A stretch of 64,000 nt of DNA from Candidatus Saccharimonadota bacterium (GCA_017432305.1 JAFRJK010000002.1:1-64000), one strand, 5' to 3'. Shown: positions 34,645-44,371, numbered from the stretch's first letter. Program-made: numbers and translations. The notes: generated by a model from the sequence alone, not told the origin.

Positions 34645-35337
34645 ATGCCATCGAATTTATTCTTAACTGACGACGGATTTGTCGTAAAAAACGACCGTTT
34701 AGTTGGATATTTCGGCGATTTCAGGGGCGATTCAGTCACTCTCCCGAATGTCGCACGGATTATCACAAACCAGGCATTAGCGCCGTTTTCTTTAGTGAAG
34801 AAAGTAGTTATTCCGGAAGGAGTCGAGGAAATCGGACAGAGCTGTTTTACGCATTTTTGCGCGCTTTCCGAGATTGTCTTGCCGACGAGCTTGAGAAAAA
34901 TTTGCGATAGTGCGTTTTACGATTGTCGAAACTTAAAACAACTCAAGCTACCGGATTCAGTAACAGAGATAGGCGGGGCTTTTATCTGTTGTACAGGAAT
35001 TGAGATATTCGAAGTTCCACCGAATGTGGAGCGATTAACGGGGTTTATGTTCGACAAAGCAAATCAGCTGAAGACGGTCGTTTTATCCGAAAAGCAGTTC
35101 GAGATGATAATCGACAGTTATTGTTCTCGGAAGAAGTCTCAAGGCTCCGATAGCACAGATGGTTATTGTGTTTTCGGAAATAGCGGGATAAGGCGACTGA
35201 TCGTTTCGGGAGAAGAGTTGACGGCGGAGAATATTATGCGCTGGTTAAGAAAACGGGGTTATAAGGATCCGAGGATTATTAGTACACTCTTTTGGAAGAC
35301 TCCGCTCGAGGCGGCATTATCCTCAAATAAAAAGTGA
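34645..35337 (+). CDS. BspA-type leucine-rich-repeat protein
   Basis: 230 aa. At least four LRR_5/BspA-like repeats between residues about 45 and 150: VKKVVIPEGVEEIGQSCF, LSEIVLPTSLRKICDSAF, LKQLKLPDSVTEIG and IEIFEVPPNVERL. No signal peptide, so cytoplasmic or exported by an unseen route. Repeats of this type mediate protein binding in many host-associated bacteria. AAGGAGGTGAT sits 5 nt before the ATG. Own consensus promoter and terminator; the TGA stop lies in the terminator stem. Confidence 0.85.
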   Translation: MPSNLFLTDDGFVVKNDRLVGYFGDFRGDSVTLPNVARIITNQALAPFSLVKKVVIPEGVEEIGQSCFTHFCALSEIVLPTSLRKICDSAFYDCRNLKQLKLPDSVTEIGGAFICCTGIEIFEVPPNVERLTGFMFDKANQLKTVVLSEKQFEMIIDSYCSRKKSQGSDSTDGYCVFGNSGIRRLIVSGEELTAENIMRWLRKRGYKDPRIISTLFWKTPLEAALSSNKK

Positions 35338-35360
35338 GCCGGACTTTTGGCTCACTTTTT
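35329..35360. terminator. Bidirectional terminator
   Basis: AAAAGTGAGCC pairs with GGCTCACTTTTT, between the LRR gene and the convergent fusA. Confidence 0.9.
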
Positions 35361-35372
35361 CATTTTCGAGAT

Positions 35373-37475
35373 TTAAGCTTCTTTTGAAGCGCGTTTTTCG
35401 ATAATCTCTTGCGCGACGTTTGGTGGTACTTCTTCGTAACCAAAGAGCTCCATCGTCGAAGCAGCACGACCTTGGGTCATACCACGGAGATCGCCAGTAT
35501 AACCGAAGAGGTTTGCGAGCGGGCAGAAGGCTTTAATAAGCTTTGCGCCACCTTGTAGATCTTCCATTTCATCGATACGACCACGACGAGAGTTGATATC
35601 GCCGATTACGTCACCCATGAAGTCTTCCGGAGTGGTGATTTCAAGTTTCATCACAGGTTCGAGAAGAACTGGGTTTGCTTTCTTAATACCTTCGCGAGTT
35701 GCTAAGCTACCTGCAAGTGTGAAGGCAAGCTCGGAGGAGTCGACATCGTGGTAAGAACCGTCGTAAAGCGTTGCTTTAACATCAACAACTGGGTAGCCAG
35801 CGATAACACCACCAGCCAACGTGTCTTCGACACCTTTTTGGACTGGTTTACGATATTCCTGTGGAACGACACCACCTTTAATTTGGTCGATAAATTCGAA
35901 GCCTTTTCCAGGTTCGTTCGGTTCAAATTTAATCCAGACGTCACCATATTGACCACGACCACCGGATTGTTTGATGTGTTTACCTTGGGCCTCGGCAGTG
36001 CCACGAATAGTTTCGCGGTAAGCAACTTGTGGTGCGCCAGTGTTAGCTTCGACACCATGTTCACGTTTCAAACGGTCGATAATAATCTCGAGGTGAAGCT
36101 CACCCATACCGGAAATAATCGTTTGTCCGGTTTCTTCGTCGGTGTGGACGCGGAAAGTTGGGTCTTCTTCAGCCATTTTCGAGAGGCCAATACCCATCTT
36201 CTCTTGGTCAGCTTTAGTCTTTGGCTCAACAGCAATAGATACAGGTGGTTCTGGGAATTCGATCGACTCAAGGTGAATCGGGTGAGCTGGGTCACAAAGA
36301 GTTGTACCAGTCACAGTATCTTTAAGACCAACAACTGCGGCAATATCACCAGCGGTCACCTCGTCAATATCATCACGTTTATCAGCGAACATACGGACGA
36401 TACGACCAACACGTTCTTTATTTCCAGTAGTTGCGTTAAGAACGTATGAGCCAGATTTAAGGACACCTGCGTAAACGCGGATGAAGATGAGTTTTCCAAC
36501 AAATGGGTCAGTTGCAATCTTAAACGCGAGAGCGGTTAGAGGTTCTTTATTATCAGCTTTTCGAACGACATTATCACCAGTTTTTGGATCAGTACCAACG
36601 GTTTGGCCCTGGTCACGGTCGAGTGGGGATGGGAGATAGTCGGTCATAAGGTCGAGGACCTTTTCAACAATCACACCACGGCCATCACCACCGGTGACGA
36701 GGAAGAAATCGCCATCAAGCACGCGTTTTCGAAGTGCAGCTTTAAGTTCATCAACAGAGATAGATTCTTCGCCTTCGCTGAAGTATTTCTCCATGAGAGC
36801 TTCGTCAGCTTGGACTGCTTCTTCAACAAGCATCGAGCGATAGTTTTTAGCTTTCTCGGCCATATCAGCCGGGATTTCACTGACAGTAAGCTCGTGGTCA
36901 GCGTAGTCTTTATAGGTGTAGGCCTTCATATCGATGAGGTCGACAACACCACAGATGTCTTTCTCAAAGCCAATTGGGAGATGGATTGCAAAAGCGTTTT
37001 TCGAGAGACGCTTATGAATCGACTCGAGGGATTTATAGAAATCACCACCAATTTGGTTGATTTTGTTGACGAAACAGATGCGAGGGACGCCATATTTAGT
37101 AGCTTGGCGCCAAACAGTTTCAGATTGTGCCTCGACGCCCATCTTCCCATCGAAGACAACTACTGCGCCATCTAGAACACGAAGTGAACGTTCGACCTCA
37201 GCAGTGAAATCGATGTGACCTGGGGTGTCGATGATGTTAATTTGGTGGCCCTTCCAATAGGCAGTAACAGCAGCGGAAGTAATCGTAATACCACGTTCCT
37301 TCTCCTGTTCCATCCAGTCGGTCGTAGCACCACCAGTATCGCCTTTAACAAGGTCGATTTTATGTTTTAGGCCGGTACGATAAAGAATCGCCTCAGAAGT
37401 CGTCGTTTTTCCAGCGTCGATGTGAGCGATAATACCGATATTACGGAACTTTGCAAGATCCTTAACTTCAGACAT
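35373..37475 (-). CDS. fusA: Elongation factor G
   Basis: Translocation GTPase, 700 aa. AHIDAGKTTTSEAILYRTG, DTPGHIDFTAEVERSLRVLDGA (key part DTPGHIDF) and FVNKINQIGGDF; domain IV has YGDVWIKFEPNEPG; the C-terminus contains the conserved GYTGDLRGMTQGRA. Promoter TTGAAA-17-TAAAAT (37610-37582), leader of about 100 nt with a hairpin (TGGGT/ACCCA). Confidence 0.98.
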   Translation of the reverse strand: MSEVKDLAKFRNIGIIAHIDAGKTTTSEAILYRTGLKHKIDLVKGDTGGATTDWMEQEKERGITITSAAVTAYWKGHQINIIDTPGHIDFTAEVERSLRVLDGAVVVFDGKMGVEAQSETVWRQATKYGVPRICFVNKINQIGGDFYKSLESIHKRLSKNAFAIHLPIGFEKDICGVVDLIDMKAYTYKDYADHELTVSEIPADMAEKAKNYRSMLVEEAVQADEALMEKYFSEGEESISVDELKAALRKRVLDGDFFLVTGGDGRGVIVEKVLDLMTDYLPSPLDRDQGQTVGTDPKTGDNVVRKADNKEPLTALAFKIATDPFVGKLIFIRVYAGVLKSGSYVLNATTGNKERVGRIVRMFADKRDDIDEVTAGDIAAVVGLKDTVTGTTLCDPAHPIHLESIEFPEPPVSIAVEPKTKADQEKMGIGLSKMAEEDPTFRVHTDEETGQTIISGMGELHLEIIIDRLKREHGVEANTGAPQVAYRETIRGTAEAQGKHIKQSGGRGQYGDVWIKFEPNEPGKGFEFIDQIKGGVVPQEYRKPVQKGVEDTLAGGVIAGYPVVDVKATLYDGSYHDVDSSELAFTLAGSLATREGIKKANPVLLEPVMKLEITTPEDFMGDVIGDINSRRGRIDEMEDLQGGAKLIKAFCPLANLFGYTGDLRGMTQGRAASTMELFGYEEVPPNVAQEIIEKRASKEA

Positions 37476-37581
37476 ATTTATCCTTCTTTAATTAATATTA
37501 TTTGTCTTTTTAATTCCTGGGTTTAGCTATTACCCATGAACCGCCTTTTGTTCCACACAAAAAGATTAAGACCTTGAGACG

Positions 37582-37610
37582 ATTTTAGCATATTTTAGAT
37601 TCACTTTCAA
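37582..37610 (-). promoter_or_regulatory. fusA promoter
   Basis: TTGAAA, 17-bp gap, TAAAAT with an extended TGC. Confidence 0.75.
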
Positions 37611-37642
37611 GGGGTTAAAACGTTATTCTAGGATAAAAAATA

Positions 37643-37667
37643 CCCCAGCCTAAATTGCAGGCTGGGG
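37643..37667 (-). terminator. Terminator of the 141-aa gene
   Basis: CCCCAGCC pairs with GGCTGGGG, followed on the minus strand by TATTTTTT. Confidence 0.85.
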
Positions 37668-37686
37668 CGCACTGAGAGGGGGGACT

Positions 37687-38112
37687 TCATGCTCTTATAT
37701 TGACTTGTGGTTGTGATGATTCTGCTATGATCGTATACAGCTTCTTATTCTTATCGATTTTTTTATAACTCGAGACATTACTCGGGAATATCCTAACCGG
37801 CGTGTTACCGACTTTTTCTCTATATGGTTCGAGCGATGAAACTTTTAAATTGTTCCTACCCGTAGAGGTAATCCCTATATGGACGTACTCGTTAGACCTC
37901 TTTTCGTGATAGTCTAATTTTTCCCATCTGTCGTCATTTATTAAAAATGCGACTTTTCCTTCATTTGGAAAAATTGGGATATCGTCCTCTTTTGTAGGTA
38001 AAAGTCGGATCAACTCACCTTCATCATTATAAGTCACGATGGGCTTATTCGTTAAGTTGACGACGATCATCGACCGTTCGATTACTCTTCTCCCATTAGC
38101 AAATCTCACCAT
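37687..38112 (-). CDS. Unknown 141-aa protein
   Basis: Not recognised. Soluble, beta-rich, no signal peptide or membrane segment; contains VNLTNKPIVTYNDEGELIRL and EGKVAFLINDD. AAGGAGG lies 8 nt upstream of the ATG. A promoter with TTGCTT, 17-bp gap and TATAAT (38261-38233) gives a leader of about 115 nt. Terminator directly downstream. Another member of the SD-led accessory set. Confidence 0.7.
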   Translation of the reverse strand: MVRFANGRRVIERSMIVVNLTNKPIVTYNDEGELIRLLPTKEDDIPIFPNEGKVAFLINDDRWEKLDYHEKRSNEYVHIGITSTGRNNLKVSSLEPYREKVGNTPVRIFPSNVSSYKKIDKNKKLYTIIAESSQPQVNIRA

Positions 38113-38232
38113 AAAACATCCCTCCTTCTGTTTTACAATTCCCCTCTGTGCTTTTAAAGTGTGCGATAGGGTAATAAAAAAGATTGTTAAATCTTTCTTA
38201 ATCTTCCTTTTTAATTACAACCCTATCTTTTA

Positions 38233-38261
38233 ATTATATCACGGATTCTAGAAAAAAGCAA
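38233..38261 (-). promoter_or_regulatory. Promoter of the 141-aa gene
   Basis: TTGCTT, 17-bp gap and TATAAT with TGA extension. A long leader (38113-38226) with no gene seen follows. Confidence 0.7.
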
Positions 38262-38310
38262 GAGCAATTTAAAAATCGGGTAAAAGTCCTAAATATGGGG
38301 TTATCTAAGA

Positions 38311-39717
38311 TTAAGCGAGCTTTTTACGAAGAATTTCTTGAGCAGAGGAAGGATTTGCCTTGCCTTTCGAAGCTTTCATGACCTGTCCGACAAGAAAGCC
38401 AATTACTTTTTCTTGGCCATTCTTAAAGTCCTCTTGAGCCTGTTTTGTCGCCGGGTTAGCTAAAACCTCATCAACAATTTTCTCGAGTTCGCCTAGGTCA
38501 TTTTCCTGGATTACATTCAGCTCTTTCGCAATCACCTTCGTTTCACGCTTCCCCATTTCTGGGTCGAAGAATTTTAAGAATACCTCTTTCGCACCAGTCG
38601 AAGAGAGTTCGCCTTTCTTGGTCATTTCGGAGAGGTCGTCAAGCTGTTTCGCGGTCGGGAGATCGTTTAAGTATTCCGCCGATTTTTCTTCTGCAAGGAG
38701 AACAGACGCAAACCAGTTCGAAACACGTTTTACGTCTTTTGTCTCAGCAAGTTTTTTCATTAAAGCTGGGTAATCAAGAAGGACTTCAAGCGTATCGTCG
38801 GCAATTTTTCCAGTAAATTTTTCTTTATAATCTTTCGGCATAAGCGGAAGTTTCTTCGATTCTTCCTCGATAAATTCACTCGACAAGTTAATTGGTGGAA
38901 GGTCCGGCTCCGGCATATAGCGGTAGTCTTTTGCTTCCTCTTTCGAGCGTTGGCCAGTGGTTTCGCCAGTTGCGTCGTTCCAACCACGAGTTTCTTGGAT
39001 AATTTTTTCTCCTTTTTCGAGGAGTTTCGTTTGTCGCTTAATCTCATATTCAACTGCGCGTTCAACGCTCTTAAATGAGTTCAAGTTTTTCACTTCGGCA
39101 CGAGTTCCGAGCTCGGCTGCACCCTCTTCTGCGAGCGAAACGTTTACGTCAAAGCGCATATTCCCATTATAGAGGTCACCGTTTGTCACTTCGGCGTAGC
39201 ACATTAAGCGCCAAAGGGCTTTTGCATAATCATGTGCATCTTTTGCGGAGTGCATATCTGGCATTGAAACGATTTCGATGAGTGGAGTATCAACACGGTT
39301 CAAATCAACGAGTGAGTAGGTATCAAAGTGAGTGAGTTTTCCGGCATCACCTTCGAGATGGGCATGTTCGATGCGGATTTTCTTTCCGTCAGGAAGTTCG
39401 ACATAGCCTTCGCCAATAATCGGATGATAAAATTGGGTGATTTGATAGCCTTTCGGAGAATCTGGATAGAAATAGTGTTTGCGATCAAAACGCGAAGAAG
39501 CGTTAATTTCACAATTCATCGCACGGCCAGCACGAATTGCAAATTTAATTGCCTCGCCATTTAAGCGCGGGAGCATGCCAGGAAGAGCATAGTCGACTGG
39601 CGAAACACAGGAGTTCGGTTCTTTCCCTCTAGCATCATTATCAACCTCAGAAAAGAGCTTCGTTTTTGTCGAAAGTTGGACGTGACATTCAATACCGATA
39701 GTTGGGATATATTTCAT
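38311..39717 (-). CDS. gatB: Asp/Glu-tRNA amidotransferase subunit B
   Basis: 468 aa. Kinase-type subunit that activates Glu-tRNA-Gln/Asp-tRNA-Asn for amidation. IGIECHVQLSTKTKLF at the start, the metal-site MNCEINASSRFDRKHYFYPDSPKGYQITQF (key part KHYFYPDSPKGYQ), LEGDAGKLTH, and the C-terminal YqeY-like tail. Last of the gatC-gatA-orf-gatB operon; its start overlaps the stop of the 138-aa gene. Confidence 0.97.
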   Translation of the reverse strand: MKYIPTIGIECHVQLSTKTKLFSEVDNDARGKEPNSCVSPVDYALPGMLPRLNGEAIKFAIRAGRAMNCEINASSRFDRKHYFYPDSPKGYQITQFYHPIIGEGYVELPDGKKIRIEHAHLEGDAGKLTHFDTYSLVDLNRVDTPLIEIVSMPDMHSAKDAHDYAKALWRLMCYAEVTNGDLYNGNMRFDVNVSLAEEGAAELGTRAEVKNLNSFKSVERAVEYEIKRQTKLLEKGEKIIQETRGWNDATGETTGQRSKEEAKDYRYMPEPDLPPINLSSEFIEEESKKLPLMPKDYKEKFTGKIADDTLEVLLDYPALMKKLAETKDVKRVSNWFASVLLAEEKSAEYLNDLPTAKQLDDLSEMTKKGELSSTGAKEVFLKFFDPEMGKRETKVIAKELNVIQENDLGELEKIVDEVLANPATKQAQEDFKNGQEKVIGFLVGQVMKASKGKANPSSAQEILRKKLA

Positions 39718-40133
39718 TAGATTGCTCCTAAATCTTTAAGTGCTTGGCGATAGGCCGCGAGAGCGTGTTTTGCTTTATTATAATCAATCTTAAAATTTCT
39801 CTCATGTGCGATTTGATTTCGCATTTTATGAGCATACCAAATCGAGTTGTTCGAGGAAAATCTATTACTTGCGGACTTCATACGTTCACCCATGGTTTTC
39901 CCAGGAAGTCCCATTTCCATTAAGGCTTTATCAAGTAATTTATCAGCCTCAATTACACTAACATTAAAGCTCATTTCATTATCGCGTGTTAAGCCATTTT
40001 CGATACTTAGAAAGTCGGTCTGGTATTCCTCTTTATCAAATTCATAAGGTTTCGAACCAGTAACGGAAATCGCAATAAAAACGAGGATGCCAATAATTAA
40101 AATCGAAACCACAAGGAGTACAACACTAGGCAT
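39717..40133 (-). CDS. One-TM protein inside the gat operon
   Basis: 138 aa. N-terminal membrane helix VVLLVVSILIIGILVFIAIS, then a helical cytoplasmic domain (LLDKALMEMGLPGKTMGERM and YAHKMRNQIAHERNF). The latter resembles HEPN-like or DUF4145-like helical domains with an RNxxxH-type motif (RNQIAH), which in HEPN proteins is an RNase site; this is a suggestion only. Overlaps both gatA and gatB, so translationally coupled to them. Confidence 0.7.
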   Translation of the reverse strand: MPSVVLLVVSILIIGILVFIAISVTGSKPYEFDKEEYQTDFLSIENGLTRDNEMSFNVSVIEADKLLDKALMEMGLPGKTMGERMKSASNRFSSNNSIWYAHKMRNQIAHERNFKIDYNKAKHALAAYRQALKDLGAI

Positions 40134-41511
40134 CGCTTTCCTCCTTTAATTCATTTGCGAATTTCAAAAGAGCCTTATCACTTCGGCGCGGACCAACAAT
40201 TTGAAGACCTAAGGAAAGTCCCTCTTTAGTTTTTCCAGCTGGGATAGCAAGAGATGGGACACCAGCAAGGTTAATCGGAACGCTCATCACGTCTTCAAGA
40301 TACATTGAAACTGGATCATTCACTTTCTCGCCAATTTTAAAGGCTGGGTTCGGAGAAACTGGAGTTATAATAAAGTCAACTTGCTTAAAGGCATTTTCAT
40401 ATTCTTCAATAATCTTTGTGCGAGCTTTTTCAGCCTTGAGATAATAAGCATCATAGAAACCACTCGATAAAACGAAGTTTCCGATCATAATACGGCGTTT
40501 ATTCTCAGTCATAAAACCTTCGTTTCGAGTTTTTGAATAAATTTCGTCGAGATCTTTCGCCTCGGAAGAACGGAAACCATAACGAATCCCGTCATAACGG
40601 CTAAGGTTCGACGCAACTTCGGCCGGGACGATAATGTAGTAGACTGCAAGAGCGTATTTTAAAGTCGGCATATTAAGTTCGACGATTTCGACGCCTTTTT
40701 TCTTTAAGAACTCAACTTTTTCCTTAAGGGCGTTTTTAATATTTTCGTCAACTTTATCGTTGTCAAAATCTTTAATAATACCAACTTTTTTAGCAGGTTT
40801 AATTTTCGAATCGAGATAATAATCTGGTAATGTTGTAAGATCATTCTCATCTTGCCCAGAGCAGATTTCCATTAGGAGATCCATATCTTCGGTGGATTTA
40901 GTGAAGAAACCAATACAATCGGTAGAAGACGCCATCGCGACTACGCCATAACGAGAAATTGTTCCATAAGTTGGCTTAAAACCGTAAACGCCATTAAACG
41001 AAGCCGGCTGACGAATCGAACCACCAGTATCGGTACCAGTCGCAAATTCAACAATATCGAGTGCAACTGCGACCGCCGAACCACCAGATGATCCACCAGC
41101 AACACGTTCATCGCTTCTCGCGTTTTTTGTTACACCAAAATAGGAGTTTTCAGTCGAGGAGCCATGCGCGAAGGAATCAAGGTTTGTACGACCGATCATA
41201 ATCGCGCCTTCACTTTCAAGTTTTTTCACAGTCGTAGAGTCGATTGGAGATTCAAAAGGCTCAAGAATATGAGAGCTGGCAGTCGTCATCCCTTCTTTAC
41301 TTAAAAAGTTGTCTTTAAGTGCATAAGGCACGCCGGCAAGACGTCCAACTTTTTCACCACGAGCAATTTTTTCATCAATTTCTTTCGCTTTTCTTAGGGC
41401 ATTTTCCTCGTTTAGAGAAACAAAAATATTCTTATCTTCGTATTTTTTTGCTTTTCCTAAAGCTTCTTTTACGAGTGAAACAGCGCTAATTTCTTTACTT
41501 GCAATTCTCAT
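40126..41511 (-). CDS. gatA: Asp/Glu-tRNA amidotransferase subunit A
   Basis: 461 aa amidase-signature enzyme releasing ammonia from glutamine. GVPYALKDNFLSKEG carries the catalytic Lys; GGSSGGSAVAVA and the GTDTGGSIRQPASF motif carry the cis-Ser and nucleophilic Ser. Follows gatC by 13 bp. Confidence 0.97.
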   Translation of the reverse strand: MRIASKEISAVSLVKEALGKAKKYEDKNIFVSLNEENALRKAKEIDEKIARGEKVGRLAGVPYALKDNFLSKEGMTTASSHILEPFESPIDSTTVKKLESEGAIMIGRTNLDSFAHGSSTENSYFGVTKNARSDERVAGGSSGGSAVAVALDIVEFATGTDTGGSIRQPASFNGVYGFKPTYGTISRYGVVAMASSTDCIGFFTKSTEDMDLLMEICSGQDENDLTTLPDYYLDSKIKPAKKVGIIKDFDNDKVDENIKNALKEKVEFLKKKGVEIVELNMPTLKYALAVYYIIVPAEVASNLSRYDGIRYGFRSSEAKDLDEIYSKTRNEGFMTENKRRIMIGNFVLSSGFYDAYYLKAEKARTKIIEEYENAFKQVDFIITPVSPNPAFKIGEKVNDPVSMYLEDVMSVPINLAGVPSLAIPAGKTKEGLSLGLQIVGPRRSDKALLKFANELKEESDA

Positions 41512-41524
41512 CTTCTAATTCCCC

Positions 41525-41812
41525 CTATAAAACCTTTGGTACTTTAATTTGATCCTGGGCCGATTCAGTCGTTAAATTAAGCAGATCTTCTCTTGAGGCT
41601 TCTTGTTCTTTTATTTCATCATCACGCCAGACATTTTCCATTTCAAAAACCTGATAAGTCGGTTCGACGCCTTCCGTGTCTAGTTCGTTTAACTCAGAAA
41701 TATAGCCAATAATATTTTCTAGATCAGTTCCCAAACTCTTTATTTCGTCTTCGGAAAGAGAAAAATTACTTAATTTTGCTAAATGCAAAATATCCTCGCG
41801 TGTGATTTTCAT
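41525..41812 (-). CDS. gatC: Asp/Glu-tRNA amidotransferase subunit C
   Basis: 95 aa, the stabilising belt of GatCAB. HLAKLSNFSLSEDEI at the start and LDTEGVEPTYQ in the centre fit the family. First gene of the operon. Leaderless: the -10 ends 7 nt before ATG. Confidence 0.93.
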   Translation of the reverse strand: MKITREDILHLAKLSNFSLSEDEIKSLGTDLENIIGYISELNELDTEGVEPTYQVFEMENVWRDDEIKEQEASREDLLNLTTESAQDQIKVPKVL

Positions 41813-41819
41813 AACTTAT

Positions 41820-41825
41820 ATTATA
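41820..41825 (-). promoter_or_regulatory. Leaderless gat operon promoter
   Basis: TATAAT with TGT upstream, 7 nt from the gatC ATG. Confidence 0.75.
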
Positions 41826-41921
41826 ACACAAATAATCCTCTGTAGCGCTTAAATTCGTGATACAATAAAAAATATAGAAAGTTGGTGGTGGACTTTTGTA
41901 CATTGAAGGTGAGGTGATTTT

Positions 41922-43136
41922 ATGTTTAGACCAGGAGATTGCGGTTCTAATCCTGCTGGAGCGTGGCGGACTAACCCTGCGGATGAGTTTGCTCTATCGA
42001 AAGATCGGGCCCTAGAGCTTTATATTCCAAAGGCAAGACAGTTTTTAGAACGTGGGTTAGCTAATGGCGCCGATGAAAGCCGGGTTAGAGGTTGTTTTTA
42101 TAACACATGCGAATATGTAAAACGGCGAGATTTTTTAGGTGAGGACCGGACCCAAGTAGCGGAGTTTTATCGACACCGTGGGAAAATGCTCGGGATTGAT
42201 ACGAGTTTTATTACTCCTGACGCGCCTTGTTCGATTATTATGATTGATTGGATGAGTGCTTTTTGGGAGAAAATAAAACCGTTTGCATTTAACCCGGCCT
42301 TAAATAAGTTTTTGTTCGAATCAAAGGTAATTAGATCAAGACTGATTTGGTGCTTTCTCGCTAATCCGCACGGGTATCTCGGAAACGAATTGATTTATCG
42401 TAACGGTTTTGATCCATTAGGACTTTGGATTGAAAGGGATACCGAGGAAAATACGTCTGCTTGGCCGTATCATAACGGGCTTTACGCTTATCGTGGACTC
42501 CGAGATTGGCAGATTGCGCAGGTAATTTTAAATGCGGATAATATCTTAGTTTTTAATGGAAGTAGTATGCCGGAGCTAAGATTAACTGGGTATATTGGCA
42601 GTCATTTCGATCGGTTTTTAGAGCAGACTTTCTATGTCGCGGATTCTGATCCTTGTCTTGATTTTGACTTTCTTATGCTGGAATATCCCGAGAAAGTTAA
42701 GTCGCGAATAAAATATCATCATATGAGTAATTCCGAGATGATTGTCGAGATGTTAAACCAGAACAAACGGTTCGATTTAATCTACGCAAAGGATATTCTA
42801 TTCTCTGCACCAAAGTCAATCAAATCGCTTGTCCAAGCAGCAATGGGCTTGCTCGAGCCGGGCGGATTCTTCCTCTTCGATTTACCTTTAAATCATTTTG
42901 CAGTAGTTCGAGATGCATATCTCTTTAGCTCAAGTGAGAAGGATCTTGAAATCTGTAAATATCTTGAGGATTTAACGGGCCAAGAAGTTATTAAACTGCT
43001 ATCAGATATAACAAGTAGGCTCGACATCAGCCTTTCTCAAGTTGAGACGGATTTCGCGATTGATGAAGGAACCGGTGAGAAATATGGTGTAGGCGTCATC
43101 ATTAAGAAGGAAGGCTCAAAAGTTAAAAAGATATAA
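41922..43136 (+). CDS. Unknown 404-aa protein, possible methyltransferase fold
   Basis: Not firmly recognised. The C-terminal half has DLIYAKDILF followed by AMGLLEPGGFFLFDLP, which is like motifs IV-V of class I SAM-dependent methyltransferases (acidic strand, then LxPGGxxxF). The glycine-rich SAM loop is not clear; SVFADDY-like sequences are absent. The N-terminal half is novel. Extended -10 (TGATACAAT) about 60 nt upstream and a GGTGAGGTGAT ribosome binding site. Own terminator. Codon use differs from the gat genes. Confidence 0.65.
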   Translation: MFRPGDCGSNPAGAWRTNPADEFALSKDRALELYIPKARQFLERGLANGADESRVRGCFYNTCEYVKRRDFLGEDRTQVAEFYRHRGKMLGIDTSFITPDAPCSIIMIDWMSAFWEKIKPFAFNPALNKFLFESKVIRSRLIWCFLANPHGYLGNELIYRNGFDPLGLWIERDTEENTSAWPYHNGLYAYRGLRDWQIAQVILNADNILVFNGSSMPELRLTGYIGSHFDRFLEQTFYVADSDPCLDFDFLMLEYPEKVKSRIKYHHMSNSEMIVEMLNQNKRFDLIYAKDILFSAPKSIKSLVQAAMGLLEPGGFFLFDLPLNHFAVVRDAYLFSSSEKDLEICKYLEDLTGQEVIKLLSDITSRLDISLSQVETDFAIDEGTGEKYGVGVIIKKEGSKVKKI

Positions 43137-43165
43137 GTCACCACCAATGGCTTAAAAAGCCAGAG

Positions 43166-43198
43166 GCCTCGCAGCTTTATTGCGAGGTCTTTTCTTTT
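43166..43198. terminator. Bidirectional terminator
   Basis: GGCCTCGCA pairs with TGCGAGGTC, followed by TTTTCTTTTT; a poly-A side serves the convergent gene. Confidence 0.8.
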
Positions 43199-44274
43199 TA
43201 TTGTTTCTTTATTTCGACTGGAATATTCGTGATTGAGATCGACGAGGCTGGTTTCGGAGCTTCAACTGAAGCTGGTTGCGGAGCTGGGTTTGGCATAGGT
43301 GCTGGGGCTGGGGTTGGGATTGGCGTAGGAGCTGGAGTAGGGGCAACTGGTTTTGGCTGAACTGGATTAGGTACCGGGGTAGGAGCTGGAGCTGGTTGCG
43401 GAGCAGGGTTTTGGTTTAGTGGTGGAGTTTTTGGAAGAGCCGGAGCGGCAATCCTAAAGGCACCGTTTCCGCTCGATTTTGGAGCGGATTGAAAACGCCC
43501 ATTCATCATCTTGAAATCAATGTTGAGGTTCGAGGATTCTGGACCAATGTCTTTATCTTCTTCGCTGAAAATATCGTAATTAAATTCGTCTGGATTTTGT
43601 TTCGCGGCTTTCTTTTTTGCCTCTTCTTCAGCTTTTCTTTTTGCTTCTTCCTCGGCGATACGTTCTTGTTCTTTGATAATCATTTCAGTTTGTTCTGCAG
43701 CAGCGGAAGCAGCACGCGAAATTGCCGATTCTTTTGCACCAATACCAGTAACAGCAGCGCCGTTTACTGCCATAGACGGCATCATTGTATCGGAAGCTAA
43801 ATCTTCCGGCATCACAGTCTTAAATTCATTTTTAAAGGCAACGTTTTTCCCTTTTACATATTGAAATTCGTATTTCTCGTCAAAACCAAGCATATTATAA
43901 ATCACATACGGGAAGAAGATTGCGAGGATTTGAAATTCAGTTTTAGCCCCAAAAGCTTTCGGGAGGAAGAAACTAAAAATTCCAAGCGGAATTAAACCTA
44001 AAATTGGGACGTAAATCGCAATCGAAAGATAGGGGTTTAGATCAACCGACTTAAAGAGTTGGAAGAAACCGTAAAACGGAATAATTGCTTTCCAGCCTTT
44101 ATTTTTTCCGAAAATTTTTTCACCAATTGCGTATTTCCCAACTTCAATCGCAACAAAAGTAATGCCTAGGAAAATGAAGAGTGGTAAATTTTGGCCCACC
44201 ATATCGGAGAACGTCGGTTTTTTCCCAGCATATTCGCCACCAAAGATGAAACTGATAATTAAATTCAAGTTCAT
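43198..44274 (-). CDS. DUF5684-like membrane protein with proline-rich tail
   Basis: 358 aa from the start at 44274 (MNLNLIISF). The N-terminal half has four to five membrane helices with the family-like NKGWKAIIPFYGFFQLFKSV. This region resembles DUF5684 proteins, which are common in CPR genomes and related to signal-peptidase-associated membrane proteins. Next comes a charged coiled coil (IAEEEAKRKAEEEAKKKA) and a long tail of Pro-Ala and Pro-Thr repeats. Start chosen because a TAAAAT box ends 8 nt upstream. Confidence 0.75.
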   Translation of the reverse strand: MNLNLIISFIFGGEYAGKKPTFSDMVGQNLPLFIFLGITFVAIEVGKYAIGEKIFGKNKGWKAIIPFYGFFQLFKSVDLNPYLSIAIYVPILGLIPLGIFSFFLPKAFGAKTEFQILAIFFPYVIYNMLGFDEKYEFQYVKGKNVAFKNEFKTVMPEDLASDTMMPSMAVNGAAVTGIGAKESAISRAASAAAEQTEMIIKEQERIAEEEAKRKAEEEAKKKAAKQNPDEFNYDIFSEEDKDIGPESSNLNIDFKMMNGRFQSAPKSSGNGAFRIAAPALPKTPPLNQNPAPQPAPAPTPVPNPVQPKPVAPTPAPTPIPTPAPAPMPNPAPQPASVEAPKPASSISITNIPVEIKKQ

Positions 44275-44371
44275 ACAACATAATTTTAGCACAACCATTT
44301 TAAAAAAGCGAGAGGCGAAAAGAAAAACGCGCCGGTTTCGACGCGTTTTGTAATTTTTGTTTTAGACGGAG

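Noticed and set aside
33656-37175. Long open frames opposite tuf and fusA
   Set aside because: They are antisense shadows of highly biased coding sequence, without ribosome binding sites.
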